Part shown: positions 8,980-18,015 of the stretch, one piece after another | Position numbering within the stretch: position 1 is the stretch's first letter | Layout: each line of letters opens with the position of its first letter | IMG/VR virus record: IMGVR_UViG_3300046511_000187 | Coordinates: 1-63,598 of that record | DNA from: a virus | Direction: 5' to 3' (one strand) | DNA: 63,598 nt | Program-made: the position numbers and the translations under genes | The notes under the pieces: generated by a model | Seen by the model: the letters and a program-made list of their open reading frames with translations, nothing else | Databases searched by the model: none | What the model was told of the DNA's origin: nothing

Positions 8980-10905
8980 TTAGTGGATAACACTGTAGTA
9001 GACGTTCTCGTCTTCAAAGGAAATCTTATCGTCTTCCCAGAAGACATCTCCTGTCGTTGAGGCAAGTAGCCCTGCGGGCGTGACACTCGTCATGACGTAG
9101 CTTGTCGAGTCGAGGATGTTGAGCATATCCCCGGCTTGTACTCCGACTGCCTTTGCAGTCGAGAGCCTCATGATGACAGCACTATTGAGACCGCTTGCCG
9201 CGTTGTGCACGCGAAGAACTGAGGTAGCTCCTTCTGGTGCAAGGAAGTCTGACGATCCTGCCTGTGCTGAGGTGATGAGTGTGAAAGTAGAACTGATGCC
9301 GAAACGGGTCATCGTGCCGTTGCCAGACGATGCGAGGAAGAGGGCACGGTGCCCTCCGTTCAGATCACCGACCAGAAGGCGAAAGCTGTTCGCGATGTTG
9401 AGCGAGTCGGACCACGCGGCCACGCGGCTGACTTGGATCAACTGAAGGTCGTTCGATTGCTGCGTCACCGACCACGCATCGTTGTTGCCCAAGTGGTACA
9501 CGCCCTGCGTGGATGAAGCAGCGGCCATGTAGATGCGACCGTTGCTTCCGTCGACTTTGAGGTACGTGCCGCCGAGTGCCTTGTTCGGGGCCGTGCCAGA
9601 GGACGCGGCACTGACGAGGAACGAGGCTCCCTCGCCGATGCTGAGGTTCTCCAGCATGTAGAGGCCGGTCCACGCGGTCGTGTAGTCCTGCGGGTTCGCG
9701 CCGAAGCCCCACCCGATCTGCGTGCTACCGGCGGCCGACTGGCGGCGAATCCAGCCCTTGTTTGTCGCGATGGTAATGGAACTCAGTTCACCTCGGTTTG
9801 GACCGCCAAACTGAAGGTGGGCTCCGACGGCATTGCCACTGACGACAGTGCCTGCCTCGAAGATCGAGAAGGCAGTCTGCCGCTTGAACGTCATCGTCTG
9901 CGTGGTGATCGTCGGCAGCGTATTCGAGAGCGTCAACTGACCGTTAGTCACCTTCGTGACGACGTATGTGCCCACCGGGATGCCCGAGCCAGTGACGATG
10001 TCGCCCGAGGCGTAGCCGTTCGTAGCAGCGCCCGCGTTGTCGAGGACATTGCCGAAGGGCGTGCCGGGGGCAGTGAGCGTGCGGGTTCCGTTGACCGCCG
10101 AGCAACTGGCGATGACGAGCCCGACGTTCGAGTCATCCAACTGGTCGGAGAGGACGCGGAGGGGAGCGGCCGTACCCGCCGTGATGCGGAGTGCGCCGTT
10201 CAGGAAGAAGTCGATGTCGGTGCCCGTCTCGTCGTTGGTGCGGCGGAAGAGACCCACATCGGTGAAGGTGACAGTCCCTCCCGCTATGTCACCTGTGAGG
10301 GCGACCGTGAGGGAGAGGTCGGTGTTGCTGTTGACGTGTCGGACGTAGGTGTTCGGTGCGACATTGGTGCCTGACACGAGCATACCGGCAGTGACCTGCG
10401 CGGTGCCACCGGAAGCGATGAAGCCCGCATCTGTCGAGGTCAGCTTCATATCGCCGCTGGTCCCGTTGACCGTGTGCGTGACTCCGGTCGCACCCAATCG
10501 CACCATGCTACCACTACCGACGACATCCACGAGCGCCGAGGGAGCCACCGTGCCAAAGCCGAAGAAGCCCTGCGCCTCGTCGAACGCTGCCTGCGTCTGT
10601 GCGGAGCCGAAGTAGATCTTGCCCTTCGTCGCGTTGGCCGTCGAGACGAGGGTGAGGATGCCAGAGGCGACCGTGTCACCCTTGGCGATCTGCCCGCCTG
10701 AGCGACCGGCGAGCAGGAAGTATCCCGACAGGTCGGGTGCAGGAAGAGGGTTGCCCGACGAGTCAGGCACCTCACCGCGTACAACCGCCGCCGACGCCTG
10801 AAACGACGACGTCGCGGCCCTGTTGAGGCGAGTGATCGCCTCGTAGAGCCACGGGGCACAGTCGTCAGGGGTGCGGGGCGGATGTACGGGGATGAAGGCT
10901 GGCAT
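8980..10905 (-). CDS. Tail fibre / tailspike-like protein (641 aa)
   Basis: The short N-terminus (PPRTPDDCAPWLYEAITRLN) probably anchors to the tail. It is followed by collagen-poor, beta-rich sequence with many Gly/Ser/Thr/Asn steps and GKIYFGSAQTQAAFDEAQG, typical of phage fibre shafts. Two modules near residues 150-215 and 270-345 share the pattern GMxVSGTxVxPxTYV ... GTVTFTD, which also occurs in the nozzle gene upstream. No depolymerase catalytic triad is evident. Assigned as a receptor-contacting fibre from composition and position. Confidence 0.7.
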   Translation of the reverse strand: MPAFIPVHPPRTPDDCAPWLYEAITRLNRAATSSFQASAAVVRGEVPDSSGNPLPAPDLSGYFLLAGRSGGQIAKGDTVASGILTLVSTANATKGKIYFGSAQTQAAFDEAQGFFGFGTVAPSALVDVVGSGSMVRLGATGVTHTVNGTSGDMKLTSTDAGFIASGGTAQVTAGMLVSGTNVAPNTYVRHVNSNTDLSLTVALTGDIAGGTVTFTDVGLFRRTNDETGTDIDFFLNGALRITAGTAAPLRVLSDQLDDSNVGLVIASCSAVNGTRTLTAPGTPFGNVLDNAGAATNGYASGDIVTGSGIPVGTYVVTKVTNGQLTLSNTLPTITTQTMTFKRQTAFSIFEAGTVVSGNAVGAHLQFGGPNRGELSSITIATNKGWIRRQSAAGSTQIGWGFGANPQDYTTAWTGLYMLENLSIGEGASFLVSAASSGTAPNKALGGTYLKVDGSNGRIYMAAASSTQGVYHLGNNDAWSVTQQSNDLQLIQVSRVAAWSDSLNIANSFRLLVGDLNGGHRALFLASSGNGTMTRFGISSTFTLITSAQAGSSDFLAPEGATSVLRVHNAASGLNSAVIMRLSTAKAVGVQAGDMLNILDSTSYVMTSVTPAGLLASTTGDVFWEDDKISFEDENVYYSVIH

Positions 10906-10914
10906 CGGGTTCCT

Positions 10915-13900
10915 CTACGTGGTGTTGCGGTTGGTGTCCGGGTAGCCCTGCTCGCTGACCATGTAGGTGATCTGGTGCAACCGCATGTTGATGCCGAGGT
11001 CGGCCCAAGTCAGCGTGTCACCGTTCGCGTCGAACGTGAGGGGAACCTTCTCGATCTGTAGCTCGAAGCCGCGCCGGATGTTCGAGTTCACGATGCTGAC
11101 GAGGTCGCCAGCGAGCGTGGAGACGTAGTCCGTGCTAAGGCCCTTGACTGCCTCACCGAGCCCGCTCCCTCGAATGCCGATACCGATGGTGCCCGTATCG
11201 AATGTGAGGGTGACTGCCCCCGCCGTATTCGGAGCCCGCGAGACGACGATCGTACTGCTGTCCGACTTCGACAAGACGATCGTGCCGGGATCAATACCGG
11301 TGCCCTTGACGCGCATGCCGGGAACGATCAGACTGAAAGCTGCTACAGATGTGATTGTCGTCGTCAGAGCGAGGGTTGAAGAAGCCGTGAAGCTGTTCGA
11401 TCCGTACGGCGAGAACATCAGGTAGACCTTGTCGCCGAAGACGTCCCGGTCCATGCCCGCCGAGTAGATCTTGCGGGTGCGGATGAACGGGATGATCTGC
11501 ACGTCCTGTACGGTGGCCTTGCCGTCGCCCTGCGTGCTCGCCGTGGCCGTATTGGTCACGCGGTAGCCCGCCGGAACGGTGGTGCCACTGTCTTCGAGGT
11601 AGACGAGGCCGTCGGTCTCCTGCCCAGTGAGCAGGTAGGCCGTGCCGTTGAGGTACGCCTCGCACGCACTGCGCGCCGAGACGACCGAGGGGCCGATGGC
11701 CGGAAGCTGGAATAGGCCCTTCAGCTTGTCCTGCTGATACGAGAAGTACATCACGCGCGTATTGCGCGAGTGCGTCGCACCAGCCGGGCAGTAGTAGAGC
11801 GCGAGCAGCTTCTGGCGCGGGTAGTTCTTGAGGACCGCCGCCCCGAGTGCCGAGATCTTGACCGTGTTCTCCCAGTCGAGATCCATGTTGAGCGGCATCG
11901 TCCAGATGCAGTTGCTGATGAACATGCCCGACGTCGAAGCGTAGGCCATGAAGACGCCCTTGCCCGGCATGTCGAACGAGGTCGCGCACTGCGGTCCGGG
12001 GATGCCGTGATCCGTAGCGATGTCCTCGTGCGCGAGGCCCGAGGTCATGTCCGTGTCGGTCTCCCGAGGGAGGTACATGACGCGCTTGACCGTGTTCTCC
12101 AGCCCGACGAACAAGTTGCCGTTGAGCGCCCGGATGAAGGTGATGCGGTCGCGCTTGCGCGTGTTGAACGTCAGCCGATAGGGCTTCGGGAACGCCTCCG
12201 GGTCGTCCGGCAGTGAGTAGCGCAGCGTGTTGATCTGGCTGAGGTCGTTCAGGACGAGGCAGCCTTGGAAGAAGTCGCCCGTGGTGCAGACCGGCGGGAG
12301 CAGCCGGGCCGGGTCCGAGACCGTGGCCCCGACCTGATCGCGGTACGTCACGACGCGATACGCGGGCCCGTTGAAGTCGACGTTCACCGAGGTGTACCAC
12401 ACCTTGATGTAGACGTCATAGACATCGAGTCGGACGTTGGGTGAAGACTGCTTCGTGATGCCAAGTTCGACGGCGAGTGTCGAGGTGTCTGCGTTCGTCC
12501 ACACAACGCCAAGCAGGTCCATGGGGCCGCCAAAGGCGATACCCTGCTGGATCATGGGGACGCCCCGTGACAGGAGGCTCGTCTGCCGGCCGCTGGCAGT
12601 CGCCATCAGCTTGATCCACAGGCCGGCGACGTTCGTCGAGCGCGCATTGACGACGACTTGGATGCCGATGGGAATCTTGCCCGTGTAGTCGACCGAGCCC
12701 ACGACGCCGATAGAGAAGCCGAAGGTCGTCAGCCGACTCGCGCCGTCGGAGTTGACCGGCCAGTGGGTGCCACCCGTCTGGACCGAGCCATAGTCGAGGT
12801 CAGCCGCACCCGTGAGGTGATCGGCGTGGCTGAAGGGCAGCGCGTAGCCCGTGGCCGCAGCGAACGCGCCCGCGTACTTCTGCTGCGTGAGCGTCACGTC
12901 GGTCAGCGTGTACGTCTGGCCGGCCGCGTAGGTCGTCATCGCGACGGTGGCGCACCGACGCATCGAGGCCAGCGAGGGCATGTCGGTGGCCGGGCCGTAG
13001 ATGTAGATGCCCCAGTGGGTCGCGACGTAGCCGTCCTGCCCGTTGTTCTGCACGGCCGGGAAGGTGATCGTGATCGTGTCCGAGGCCGGCGTGGTGATGG
13101 CCGCCGAGAGGGGCAGACCTGCCCCGCCCTGTGAGCCCGTGTCGCCCGTGGCCGCGTTGTTGACGCCGAGGTAAGCTCCCTCGATGATCTGGAGCTTCTG
13201 GATCGGGTCCTTGAGCGCCGTGGCGATGTCGCCGTTGGGCGAGTAGATCTCCGTGATGAGGAACCAGTAGTTGCCTGCGCCCTTCGTCAGGTTCCAGCCC
13301 GTGGACTGACCCGTGTTGACAGCGAGCGTCGGCGCGATGAGGACCGGCTTGAGGCCGACCGGGCGGGCACTGAGGGCCGGCACAGTTGTAGCAACCGCAG
13401 AGCGATCAGCCCACTCGATGGCTCGGAGAGCGGACGTGGTCCCGTCCCACACGAAGTACTTGCGTGCATTGAACTGGATCGCGTCGAGAATCTCGTTGCC
13501 GATGTTGCCGAAGCCCACGGCGGTACCACAGGTGAAGACGGGCGTGTAGACGCCGTTGCCGCCCGAGGGCGCTGCATTCAGCGTGGCCGTCTTGTAGTGG
13601 CCCGTGGTCCCGTCCTGATTCGAGACGGCCGTGACGTAGACGTTCGGGCCGATCGACGTGCCGATGACCCTCGCGCCGACGGCGGTGGCGAGGAACGGGT
13701 ACTGCGTGAAGGTGAGCGTGACGGTGCCGTTGGTCGCGGATGTGTCGAGCGTGATGTTCGAGTTGTCCTGCACGGCCGAGACGCGGGTGCCGGCAGTGAC
13801 GCCAGTACCCGAGACGACCATGCCCACGACCACGTTGCCGAAGGCGGCTGCGGACGTGACGGCGATACCAGTGATGGTGCAGGAGGCGATGACGAGGTTG

Positions 13901-14301
13901 GCGTCGAACGCCGTGCTCGTGACCGTCCCGACCCACCGGCCCTGACCGCCAACCTCAGCAGGCGTGAGCCCGGAGGTGGCCGTGAAGTCGGCCGCGTAGA
14001 CGTGCGTGTCTGGCGAGGCCGGGTTCTGGCCCGAGGTCCACGTCGGAGAGCCGTCCGTGCGCCGGCCAAGCATCAGGATCTGCTCGGTGAAGTTGCCGTC
14101 GAACGACAGTTGCTTGAGCCCTCGGATGTCGGCACCGATGGCGGTTGAGGTGAGAGCCGTGCGGCCCGGCGCGCGCCAGATAGCCGGGTCCTTCTCACGG
14201 TAGAAGCAGTCGTCCGCGCGCTGGAGTTCGCCCGATTCGAGCATCGCGCCAACGCGAGCGGTGACGAGTCCGCCGTTCAGAAGTTCAGTGACTGCACGCA
14301 T
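10915..14301 (-). CDS. Tail nozzle / tubular protein B-like (1128 aa)
   Basis: The N-terminus MRAVTELLNGGLVTARVGAM followed by a Cys and an acidic/basic segment (DDCFYREKDPAIWRAPGRTA) matches the start of many podovirus nozzle proteins, in which the first residues define a list of variables to plot the tail tube. The long beta-rich body contains a mid-region with NRY-like YREQ/TYRDQVGATVSDPARLLPP and LNGNLFVGLENTVKRVMYLP, typical of the beta-propeller platform. Two Ig-like insertions, at about residues 127-190 and 975-1045, share VVGMVVSGTGVTAGTRV / VPGMRVKGTGIDPGTIV. The gene is directly downstream of the tail adaptor. The family call is by architecture rather than a residue-level match. Confidence 0.7.
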   Translation of the reverse strand: MRAVTELLNGGLVTARVGAMLESGELQRADDCFYREKDPAIWRAPGRTALTSTAIGADIRGLKQLSFDGNFTEQILMLGRRTDGSPTWTSGQNPASPDTHVYAADFTATSGLTPAEVGGQGRWVGTVTSTAFDANLVIASCTITGIAVTSAAAFGNVVVGMVVSGTGVTAGTRVSAVQDNSNITLDTSATNGTVTLTFTQYPFLATAVGARVIGTSIGPNVYVTAVSNQDGTTGHYKTATLNAAPSGGNGVYTPVFTCGTAVGFGNIGNEILDAIQFNARKYFVWDGTTSALRAIEWADRSAVATTVPALSARPVGLKPVLIAPTLAVNTGQSTGWNLTKGAGNYWFLITEIYSPNGDIATALKDPIQKLQIIEGAYLGVNNAATGDTGSQGGAGLPLSAAITTPASDTITITFPAVQNNGQDGYVATHWGIYIYGPATDMPSLASMRRCATVAMTTYAAGQTYTLTDVTLTQQKYAGAFAAATGYALPFSHADHLTGAADLDYGSVQTGGTHWPVNSDGASRLTTFGFSIGVVGSVDYTGKIPIGIQVVVNARSTNVAGLWIKLMATASGRQTSLLSRGVPMIQQGIAFGGPMDLLGVVWTNADTSTLAVELGITKQSSPNVRLDVYDVYIKVWYTSVNVDFNGPAYRVVTYRDQVGATVSDPARLLPPVCTTGDFFQGCLVLNDLSQINTLRYSLPDDPEAFPKPYRLTFNTRKRDRITFIRALNGNLFVGLENTVKRVMYLPRETDTDMTSGLAHEDIATDHGIPGPQCATSFDMPGKGVFMAYASTSGMFISNCIWTMPLNMDLDWENTVKISALGAAVLKNYPRQKLLALYYCPAGATHSRNTRVMYFSYQQDKLKGLFQLPAIGPSVVSARSACEAYLNGTAYLLTGQETDGLVYLEDSGTTVPAGYRVTNTATASTQGDGKATVQDVQIIPFIRTRKIYSAGMDRDVFGDKVYLMFSPYGSNSFTASSTLALTTTITSVAAFSLIVPGMRVKGTGIDPGTIVLSKSDSSTIVVSRAPNTAGAVTLTFDTGTIGIGIRGSGLGEAVKGLSTDYVSTLAGDLVSIVNSNIRRGFELQIEKVPLTFDANGDTLTWADLGINMRLHQITYMVSEQGYPDTNRNTT

Positions 14302-14309
14302 GGGTTACC

Positions 14310-15278
14310 TCAGTAGCGGTAAGGATCGAATGGACCGTTGCCCCAGATGGGCCGGTTGTAGTCGCCGACTTCGTACTGGGACTTGAGCCCACGATCGAAG
14401 TCGTCATCATCCGTGACCTGCTCGTCCTGCTCGACTGCGCTCTCCGCACCCTTGGCGGACATCTGCGAGTAGCCTTCCGGGTCGTCCTGCGCCCGCTTCG
14501 TCGCGAGGAGCAGCGAGCGCGCGTAGTCGAGGAACTGGTAGAGGAAGTCATCGATCATGTCGATGTTGGTGCCCGTCGGGTTGAACGTCCGGTAGTAGCG
14601 GAGCAGGAGCGTGTCGTTGCCGTCGGGAGCCGAGTCGAACTTCAGACGCTTGGTGCCGAAGTTCTGCGTCTCCTCCGAGTAGGCGTTGTACACACCGTAG
14701 TCGGATGGGGTACGGAGCACGGACTGGTCGACGATCACGCGGTCCCACCACCGCTGGTCGCGGTAGGTGAGCGTGCGCTTGTTCGCCAGAAGCGTCGCCG
14801 AGAACGGCGCGAAGAAGTCGATCGGCAGCGCATAGTCGTTGGAGCCTGTCACGATCGGGATGTTGGCTGCGAACGTAAGCGTGCCCGCCTCAGTCGTGTA
14901 GCTGCCGCCACCGAAGGCATTCGACAGGGTGATCGCGGTCAAGACCCCGTCGCTCCCTCGCGTGACAGAGAGCACAGTGGTCGGGACGGCGAGTGTCCCG
15001 GCCGCGCCCGTGTAGGTCACCGTGTGGCCGGGATTGATGAAATCGAACAGGCCGGGGGTCGGGCAGGAGATGCTGGCCGATCCCTTCGTCGCGGTCACCG
15101 CAAGGGTGGTCGTGAGCGAGGTGTCTTTCAGGAGGAACCGCCAGAACTTCTTGTTCTGCCAGTCCTGATATGCGCGAAGGATGGCCTCGCCGGCCATGTC
15201 GAGCGATTCCTGCGACTCCGAGCCACCACCGATGATGCGGGCGACGTAGATCTTCGCGTTGACGACGGTCATGCTCAT
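14310..15278 (-). CDS. Tail adaptor / tubular protein A-like (322 aa)
   Basis: The start is ATG 15278 with GAGGT 6 nt upstream; ATG 15272 is an alternative. N-terminal helices (VNAKIYVARIIGGGSESQES) are followed by WQNKKFWRFLL. A beta insertion at residues about 70-140 resembles the modules in the nozzle and fibre. After that come LPIDFFAPFSATLLANKRTL and helices containing IDDFLYQFLDYARSLLLATK. This helix-insertion-helix plan is that of gp11-type head-tail adaptors, which join portal to nozzle. The gene immediately precedes the nozzle gene, as in other podoviruses. Confidence 0.7.
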   Translation of the reverse strand: MSMTVVNAKIYVARIIGGGSESQESLDMAGEAILRAYQDWQNKKFWRFLLKDTSLTTTLAVTATKGSASISCPTPGLFDFINPGHTVTYTGAAGTLAVPTTVLSVTRGSDGVLTAITLSNAFGGGSYTTEAGTLTFAANIPIVTGSNDYALPIDFFAPFSATLLANKRTLTYRDQRWWDRVIVDQSVLRTPSDYGVYNAYSEETQNFGTKRLKFDSAPDGNDTLLLRYYRTFNPTGTNIDMIDDFLYQFLDYARSLLLATKRAQDDPEGYSQMSAKGAESAVEQDEQVTDDDDFDRGLKSQYEVGDYNRPIWGNGPFDPYRY

Positions 15279-15281
15279 GTG

Positions 15282-16559
15282 TTACCTCAAGGCCGTTGTG
15301 ACCTTTTTGATCTGCTCGAAGGTGGGACGGTGGATGATTGGAGTACCGAGTTCACGCCGCTGGCGTGCTCGTGTCTCCGTGTAGAAGTCGAAGAGTCCGG
15401 GGATCGTCGCTTTCGGCGTACGATTCTCCATGACCCATTCTCGTGCGCCAGCAGCAAGGCGAGCGCGCAGAGCCACGTCCTCAATGAGGAGCGACAGCTT
15501 CTCCACAAACTCCGCAGGCGTGTTGAACAGGAGGCCCGTTTTGCCATCTTGGATCTCCCGGTAGGGCCCAGTGTTCTGCGCGAGGGTCGGTTCCGGCTTC
15601 CGCCACACGGATGCTTCGTACCACTTGATGGCGGACTTGCAGGCGTTGAAGACGTTGTTCGCGAGGGGGCAGAGGTTGATGTCGATGTTCATGAGGCCGC
15701 GCTTCAGCTTGTACGCCTCGTACTCGACCCAGATGTGGTGCTCGATCTGCTCGGCGGGGATCACATCGTGAATCCAGTGGAAGTACTCGCCGAAGATGAC
15801 GAACTTCACCTTGGGGTACTTCTTCGCGATGGCCCCGAGCGCGTCGCGCAGCGGGTACCAATCGATCCAGTGGCTCATGCCACCCTGCCAGAGGATGCGG
15901 ATCTCGTCGTCCGTGCGGACGAGTTCGAGGTCTTCGTAGTCCTCGGGGACGATCGTGTTCGGGAAGAAGTAGGTGTTCGGGTTGCCAACTACGTCCTTGA
16001 AGTACTTCGCCAGCAGTGGCGAGGCGGCGGTTACGCCGTGGGCCTCGCGGATGATCTGGTGACGCACCTTCATGTCGTGAAGGTTGCGCGCGATGTCCCA
16101 CACTGAACCATCGGAAGTTGTCTTCTGGTCGATGTACTCGGTGAGGTGCTTACCCTTGGCGTCTTCGATGACAAGACCGTCACCCGGTTCGAGTAGCGCG
16201 GTGTCGGGGTAGCCCCGGACGCCCATGCGCGCGAACTGCGTGTTGAACGGGTGGACGAAGTCGTTGTTGTCGTCGTGGTCGTAGATGAGGGCTGGCGGGT
16301 AGATGGGCTCACCAGCGCGCATCGAGGGCGCTATCTTCTTGTACGAGAGAAAGCGGTGAAGGAATGGCTCGCCCGAGACCGCGTAGAACTGCGCGACGTC
16401 CGAGTGAAGCAATGCCATGTTCGCATCCTTCGTGTTCCCTCGCTCCTCGAAGACCTGAGCCGAGGGCTCGATCACGGGCAGGTGACGAAACGGAATCTGG
16501 ATGCGGTAGTATGAACAGGCGTTGTGCTTCGTGCTGAGGTTGAGGGTCCACAGGTACAC
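15282..16559 (-). CDS. Glycosyltransferase, GT-B fold (group 1/GT4-like)
   Basis: The 425-residue protein has a C-terminal Rossmann half with the group 1 pattern. RILWQGGMSHWIDWYPLRDA and YPKVKFVIFGEY are followed by LMNIDINLCPLANNVFNACK, SAIKWYEASVWRKPEPTLAQ and the acceptor-side IQDGKTGLLFNTPAEFVEKL. N-terminally it begins WTLNLSTKHNACSYYRIQIP, again typical (donor/acceptor loop). It probably transfers a nucleotide-sugar donor to a virion protein, host surface glycan or modified base. Its place inside the virion operon, between the small capsid-associated genes and the tail adaptor, argues for glycosylating a structural protein. The acceptor is unknown. Confidence 0.85.
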   Translation of the reverse strand: MYLWTLNLSTKHNACSYYRIQIPFRHLPVIEPSAQVFEERGNTKDANMALLHSDVAQFYAVSGEPFLHRFLSYKKIAPSMRAGEPIYPPALIYDHDDNNDFVHPFNTQFARMGVRGYPDTALLEPGDGLVIEDAKGKHLTEYIDQKTTSDGSVWDIARNLHDMKVRHQIIREAHGVTAASPLLAKYFKDVVGNPNTYFFPNTIVPEDYEDLELVRTDDEIRILWQGGMSHWIDWYPLRDALGAIAKKYPKVKFVIFGEYFHWIHDVIPAEQIEHHIWVEYEAYKLKRGLMNIDINLCPLANNVFNACKSAIKWYEASVWRKPEPTLAQNTGPYREIQDGKTGLLFNTPAEFVEKLSLLIEDVALRARLAAGAREWVMENRTPKATIPGLFDFYTETRARQRRELGTPIIHRPTFEQIKKVTTALR

Positions 16560-16573
16560 GGGGCCGCTCCTTC

Positions 16574-17008
16574 CTAGTTGAGGATGATCCGACCGCGCAT
16601 GTCGCAGTCGATGCCCTGCTCGCGGAAGTAGTCCACGAGGGCGTAGAAGAAGTCCTTGTTGATCTTCAGGACCCCGTCGACAGGGTCTGTCTTGTACAGC
16701 AGCCCATCGTCCATCTGGTTGCCCTCGTCATCGTAGCGGGCAAACATGTCGAGGATGAGCGTCCAGATCGGAGTGTCGAAGTTGGCGACGTGCTGGAACG
16801 TGCGCGTCGGGTCGAAGCCGCCGGTCTTTGTATACTTCGCGAGGGTGGACAGGGCATCAGTCATGCTCTGCACCTCACGGCGCGTCTCTGCCGTCGCCTT
16901 CAGGATCGGAACTCGCTCCTGAGCGAGCTTGGTAGCATCGCTCAGAAGACTGAGTTCCGCCTTGTGGCGACTCTTGATGCGAGCGATCTTGAAGTCACCG
17001 CTGCTCAT
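16574..17008 (-). CDS. Unknown late protein (144 aa)
   Basis: The helical N-terminal half (KSRHKAELSLLSDATKLAQE) is followed by a more acidic C-terminal half ending in RGRIILN. No family was recognised. It lies between the glycosyltransferase and the MAxxxNP array in the late operon, so a structural or assembly role is the default inference. Confidence 0.6.
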   Translation of the reverse strand: MSSGDFKIARIKSRHKAELSLLSDATKLAQERVPILKATAETRREVQSMTDALSTLAKYTKTGGFDPTRTFQHVANFDTPIWTLILDMFARYDDEGNQMDDGLLYKTDPVDGVLKINKDFFYALVDYFREQGIDCDMRGRIILN

Positions 17009-17011
17009 GAG

Positions 17012-17194
17012 TTACGCTCCCTTCACCTTCTTGAGACGGGGGTTGGCCTTCTTGGCTCCCTCGCTGGCCTTGTGTGCCGCTGCGGCGATGATCGCCTTGC
17101 CGTGAGCGAGGGACTCGCCCTCTCCCGCAGCCGCGTTCTCCGCAGCAGCCTCGAAGCCGATGTGCTTCGTCGGATTGCCGCGCTTCCCTGCCAT
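17012..17194 (-). CDS. MAxxxNP-family small basic protein 1 (60 aa)
   Basis: It begins MAGKRGNPTKHIG, shares the NP-containing N-terminus with its neighbours, and then becomes an Ala/Lys helix ending in NPRLKKVKGA. It is a member of a tandem array of tiny genes just downstream of the capsid gene. A virion or capsid-assembly role is inferred from position only. Confidence 0.65.
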   Translation of the reverse strand: MAGKRGNPTKHIGFEAAAENAAAGEGESLAHGKAIIAAAAHKASEGAKKANPRLKKVKGA

Positions 17195-17195
17195 G

Positions 17196-17324
17196 TTACT
17201 TCTTCCCCTTCTTGGCCTTCTTGTCGGCTGCGTCGGGCTTGCCCTTCTCGCCCTTCTCCATGGCCGCGCTCTCGCCCTCGGCCTTCGCTTCCTTCAGGAA
17301 CGACAACGGGTTCTTGCGAGCCAT
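17196..17324 (-). CDS. MAxxxNP-family small protein 2 (42 aa)
   Basis: This tiny gene is easily missed by length cut-offs. ATG 17324 lies one base after the stop of the preceding gene, and GGAGG is embedded in that gene's last codons. The protein starts MARKNPLSFLKEAKAEGESA and ends in Lys-rich KKAKKGKK. It shows the same N-terminal NP motif and the same basic character as the flanking paralogue-like genes. Confidence 0.65.
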   Translation of the reverse strand: MARKNPLSFLKEAKAEGESAAMEKGEKGKPDAADKKAKKGKK

Positions 17325-17325
17325 G

Positions 17326-17526
17326 TTACTTGCCTCCGCCCTTGTTGGACGCCGACGGGTTCATCACCTGCTGGCTGATGACGGTCTTCTTGCCGACCGG
17401 AACACGCATCTTGGCGGGATTGCCGCCACTCGTGTTCGAGTCGTCGGCGACCGGATGCACGACGTGCTGCGAGAGCACCTTGGACTTGCCAACGCTCTCG
17501 ACAGGATTGCCTCTCTTGCTTGCCAT
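17326..17526 (-). CDS. MAxxxNP-family small protein 3 with internal duplication (66 aa)
   Basis: It begins MASKRGNPVESVG. The protein contains two related halves: NPVESVGKSKVLSQHVVHP and NPAKMRVPVGKKTVISQQVM followed by NP. It therefore appears to be a tandem duplication of one NP-V-G-K-K/S-x-V-hydrophobic-S-Q unit. Basic, with no known domain. It is part of the capsid-proximal array. Confidence 0.65.
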   Translation of the reverse strand: MASKRGNPVESVGKSKVLSQHVVHPVADDSNTSGGNPAKMRVPVGKKTVISQQVMNPSASNKGGGK

Positions 17527-17536
17527 GTTACTTACC

Positions 17537-17791
17537 TCAGTCCTTGCAGCCCTTCATTGCGGCATGCAGGTTGTCGATGTGGTTCCGAGCCAGCTTCGAC
17601 TCGGGGGTCTCATTCGCACCGAGAGCCTTCGGGAGGAGCTTCTCGCCCCCGTTGCTCCACGGCTTGCGGATCTTGTCGCCCAACTGGTGGAGCGCGTCGT
17701 GCATCTCCGACAGCTTCTTCTGCTGTGGGTCTTGCTCGACGGCTGCTCCGATGCCCATGTTGGCGACCGGGTTCTTGCGGGACTTCGCCAT
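17537..17791 (-). CDS. MAxxxNP-family small protein 4 (84 aa)
   Basis: It begins MAKSRKNPVANMG. The rest is helical (KKLSEMHDALHQLGDKIRKP) and ends in a helix with ESKLARNHIDNLHAAMKGCK. The start ATG 17791 overlaps the upstream stop by one base. Function unknown; probable capsid-associated protein by position. Confidence 0.65.
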   Translation of the reverse strand: MAKSRKNPVANMGIGAAVEQDPQQKKLSEMHDALHQLGDKIRKPWSNGGEKLLPKALGANETPESKLARNHIDNLHAAMKGCKD

Positions 17792-18015
17792 CAGTCCTCC
17801 GCGTCCGGCGCGGGAAGCTGCTTGTTGGCCTTGCGGGCCCGCTGCACAGCAACCTTCGCCGTCGTCTTGTTCTTCGCCTGAGCGACGTAGCTGCTCTCGG
17901 TCTTGTCCATCTTCGGACCGGGCGAGAGCGTCTTCTGCATGTCCTGATCGACAGTGGCACTGTCGTAGGGGGCCGTGTAGCCAGCGGCCTTGGCGATCGG
18001 GTTGCCGCGCGCCAT
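17791..18015 (-). CDS. MAxxxNP-family small protein 5 (74 aa)
   Basis: It begins MARGNPIAKAAGYTAPY. The middle is polar, and a basic helix (KNKTTAKVAVQRARKANKQL) precedes an acidic PDAED end. One-base stop/start overlaps on both sides indicate translational coupling within the array. No known domain. Confidence 0.65.
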   Translation of the reverse strand: MARGNPIAKAAGYTAPYDSATVDQDMQKTLSPGPKMDKTESSYVAQAKNKTTAKVAVQRARKANKQLPAPDAED

